From NCBI GenBank assembly GCA_943788245.1, contig CALSPN010000026.1, positions 1 through 64,000 of the forward strand: a stretch of 64,000 nucleotides of DNA, read 5' to 3'. Every line of letters begins with the position of its first letter. Position 1 is the first letter of the stretch. The stretch comes from an uncultured Verrucomicrobiae bacterium (GTDB taxonomy: Bacteria > Verrucomicrobiota > Verrucomicrobiia > Limisphaerales > AAA164-E04). Below the pieces are notes generated by a model. It worked only from the letters and a program-made list of their open reading frames with translations. It had not been told where the DNA came from and did not search any database. The position numbers and the translations under genes are program-made. Below, piece by piece: positions 63,054-64,000 of this stretch.

Positions 63054-64000
63054 ATGGAAAACAATCAAAAGCAAACACAGGTCGGCGGTGAGGATTCCCG
63101 CCGAGATTTCATCAAGAAGGCTTCGACTGCCGCCGCGGTCGTTGCTTCTTCAAACATTGCCAAAACTCCGGTTTATGGTCAAAGCCAAGCTCCATCCACA
63201 GGAAGGGTCATTGGTGCTAACGAGCGAGTCAATATAGGTTACATTGGTGTTGGCGGACAAGGCCAAGCGCACGTTCGCAGCATGAAAGGCCACAAGGGCG
63301 ACAGCAATCTAGCTCAGATTGCTGTCTGTGATATTTCTCAATCTCGCATGGATCAGGCGGAGGGCATCATTGGCGAAAAAGTAGGCCGTTACGTAGATCA
63401 CCGCAAGCTGCTTGAAGACAAGGATATCGATGCGGTTTGCATTGCTACCGTGGATCACTGGCACACTCCCTGTGCAGTAGATGCAATGAATTTGGGCAAG
63501 GATGTCTATGTGGAGAAGCCCATGACCCGTTACCTGCATGAAGCATGGGAGATCCAGGACACCGTCAAACGCACGGGCCGTCTGGTTCAGGTGGGTTCAC
63601 AAGGTTGTTCTGCCAGAAAATACCACAAGGCTGCGGAAGTCATCCAATCCGGTATGATTGGACCTCTCGTCATGGGAACGACTTCCTACATGCGCAACAA
63701 CCCCAAGGGTGAGTGGAATTACACCATCCGCGACTGGGCAACCCCGGACGACATGGATTGGAACCGCTGGATGGGCGGCGTGAACAAGAAGATCCCCTTC
63801 AACGCAGATCACTATTTCCGCTGGCGCAAGTATTACCCTTATTGTGCGGGTTTGCTGGGTGACCTGTTGCCTCACCTGTTGCATCCTTACATGCTGGCAA
63901 CTGGAGCTCCTGAATATCCGGCTCGCGTCGTTAGCCTTGGAAACAAAGCACTTCGGACCGATAAAAACACTCCGGGCACCTACGAGCGTGATGTGGATGA
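63054..64000 (+). CDS. Tat-exported Gfo/Idh/MocA oxidoreductase, truncated by the window end
   Basis: The frame opens at ATG 63054 and runs off the right edge (at least 315 residues). The N-terminus has SRRDFIKKASTAAAVV, a twin-arginine signal. VNIGYIGVGGQGQAHVRSM is the Rossmann motif, IATVDHWHTPCAVDAMNLG follows, and VYVEKPMTRY has the classical E-K-P catalytic Lys. QVGSQGCSARKYHKAAEVI and the D-W-N-R-W-M-G motif occur as in other PVC paralogs. It is related to, but not the same subfamily as, the gene at 31857. No terminal stop can be seen. Confidence 0.9.
   Translation, partial: MENNQKQTQVGGEDSRRDFIKKASTAAAVVASSNIAKTPVYGQSQAPSTGRVIGANERVNIGYIGVGGQGQAHVRSMKGHKGDSNLAQIAVCDISQSRMDQAEGIIGEKVGRYVDHRKLLEDKDIDAVCIATVDHWHTPCAVDAMNLGKDVYVEKPMTRYLHEAWEIQDTVKRTGRLVQVGSQGCSARKYHKAAEVIQSGMIGPLVMGTTSYMRNNPKGEWNYTIRDWATPDDMDWNRWMGGVNKKIPFNADHYFRWRKYYPYCAGLLGDLLPHLLHPYMLATGAPEYPARVVSLGNKALRTDKNTPGTYERDVD

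Noticed and set aside
1-64000. tRNA, rRNA, CRISPR arrays, insertion sequences or phage genes
   Set aside because: No T-loop plus acceptor patterns, regular spaced repeats, transposase motifs or terminal repeats were noticed. Short RNA genes could be missed without a covariance search.

Overview
The window reads as a chromosomal segment of a free-living, probably marine, member of the Verrucomicrobiota or a close PVC relative. The basis is the gene mix: Tat-exported Gfo/Idh/MocA oxidoreductases, a ThuA-like protein, a dienelactone hydrolase fused to DUF1080, a giant LamG/PA14 secreted protein, an orphan H-X9-DG-type pseudopilin, a DUF4956-VTC pair, HpnH and the arsenosugar enzyme ArsS. I cannot name genus or family without a phylogeny. 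I see no rRNA, tRNA, CRISPR array, insertion sequence or phage module. Gene density and codon style look uniform, so this is ordinary core plus lineage-specific DNA rather than an island.

Layout. 0.2-1.3 kb: threonine aldolase, frameshifted as read. 1.5-5.2 kb (minus): clpS, a DUF2017-like gene, aat and a trypsin/jellyroll/SirB1-like fusion, a tight N-degron operon. 5.3-7.8 kb (plus): a G3E/CobW GTPase, a Cys-motif protein and a 2[4Fe-4S] protein, the best candidate here for an undescribed system. 8-15 kb: nuclease, SNF2 helicase, hpnH coupled to a lipoprotein, SGNH hydrolase. 15.9-18 kb (plus): BFN-domain protein, holA, STAS protein. 18-25 kb (minus): xylB, crcB, hemC, hemA, hemX/ccsA, ygfZ and a cobalamin adenosyltransferase, so largely tetrapyrrole and cofactor supply. 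25-27 kb: secreted carbohydrate-binding-type protein, frameshifted. 27.3-31.6 kb (plus): M20 peptidase, queE, class III aminotransferase and ksgA, mostly overlapping. 31.9-34.4 kb: oxidoreductase and arsS. 34.6-49.5 kb (minus, mostly secreted): LamG/PA14 giant, ExeM-like nuclease, peroxiredoxin, DLH-DUF1080, ZIP transporter, ThuA protein, JAMM protease, a decayed serine protease and a PEP-mutase/isocitrate-lyase family enzyme. 49.7-55 kb (plus): oxaloacetate decarboxylase-type carboxyltransferase without a biotin domain, dicarboxylate symporter, DUF4956-VTC-lamin-tail module. 55-64 kb: pseudopilin, CvfB, phosphoesterase plus rhamnose mutarotase, Rieske plus a cytochrome b/c fusion, short HPF, an amidohydrolase and a truncated Gfo/Idh/MocA gene running off the end.

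Two cautions apply throughout. Four otherwise intact genes contain six frame changes, and every one is explained by a single extra base, nearly always in a short homopolymer. This pattern suggests sequence error more than true gene death. Function calls rest on motif recognition by eye, not on database searches.
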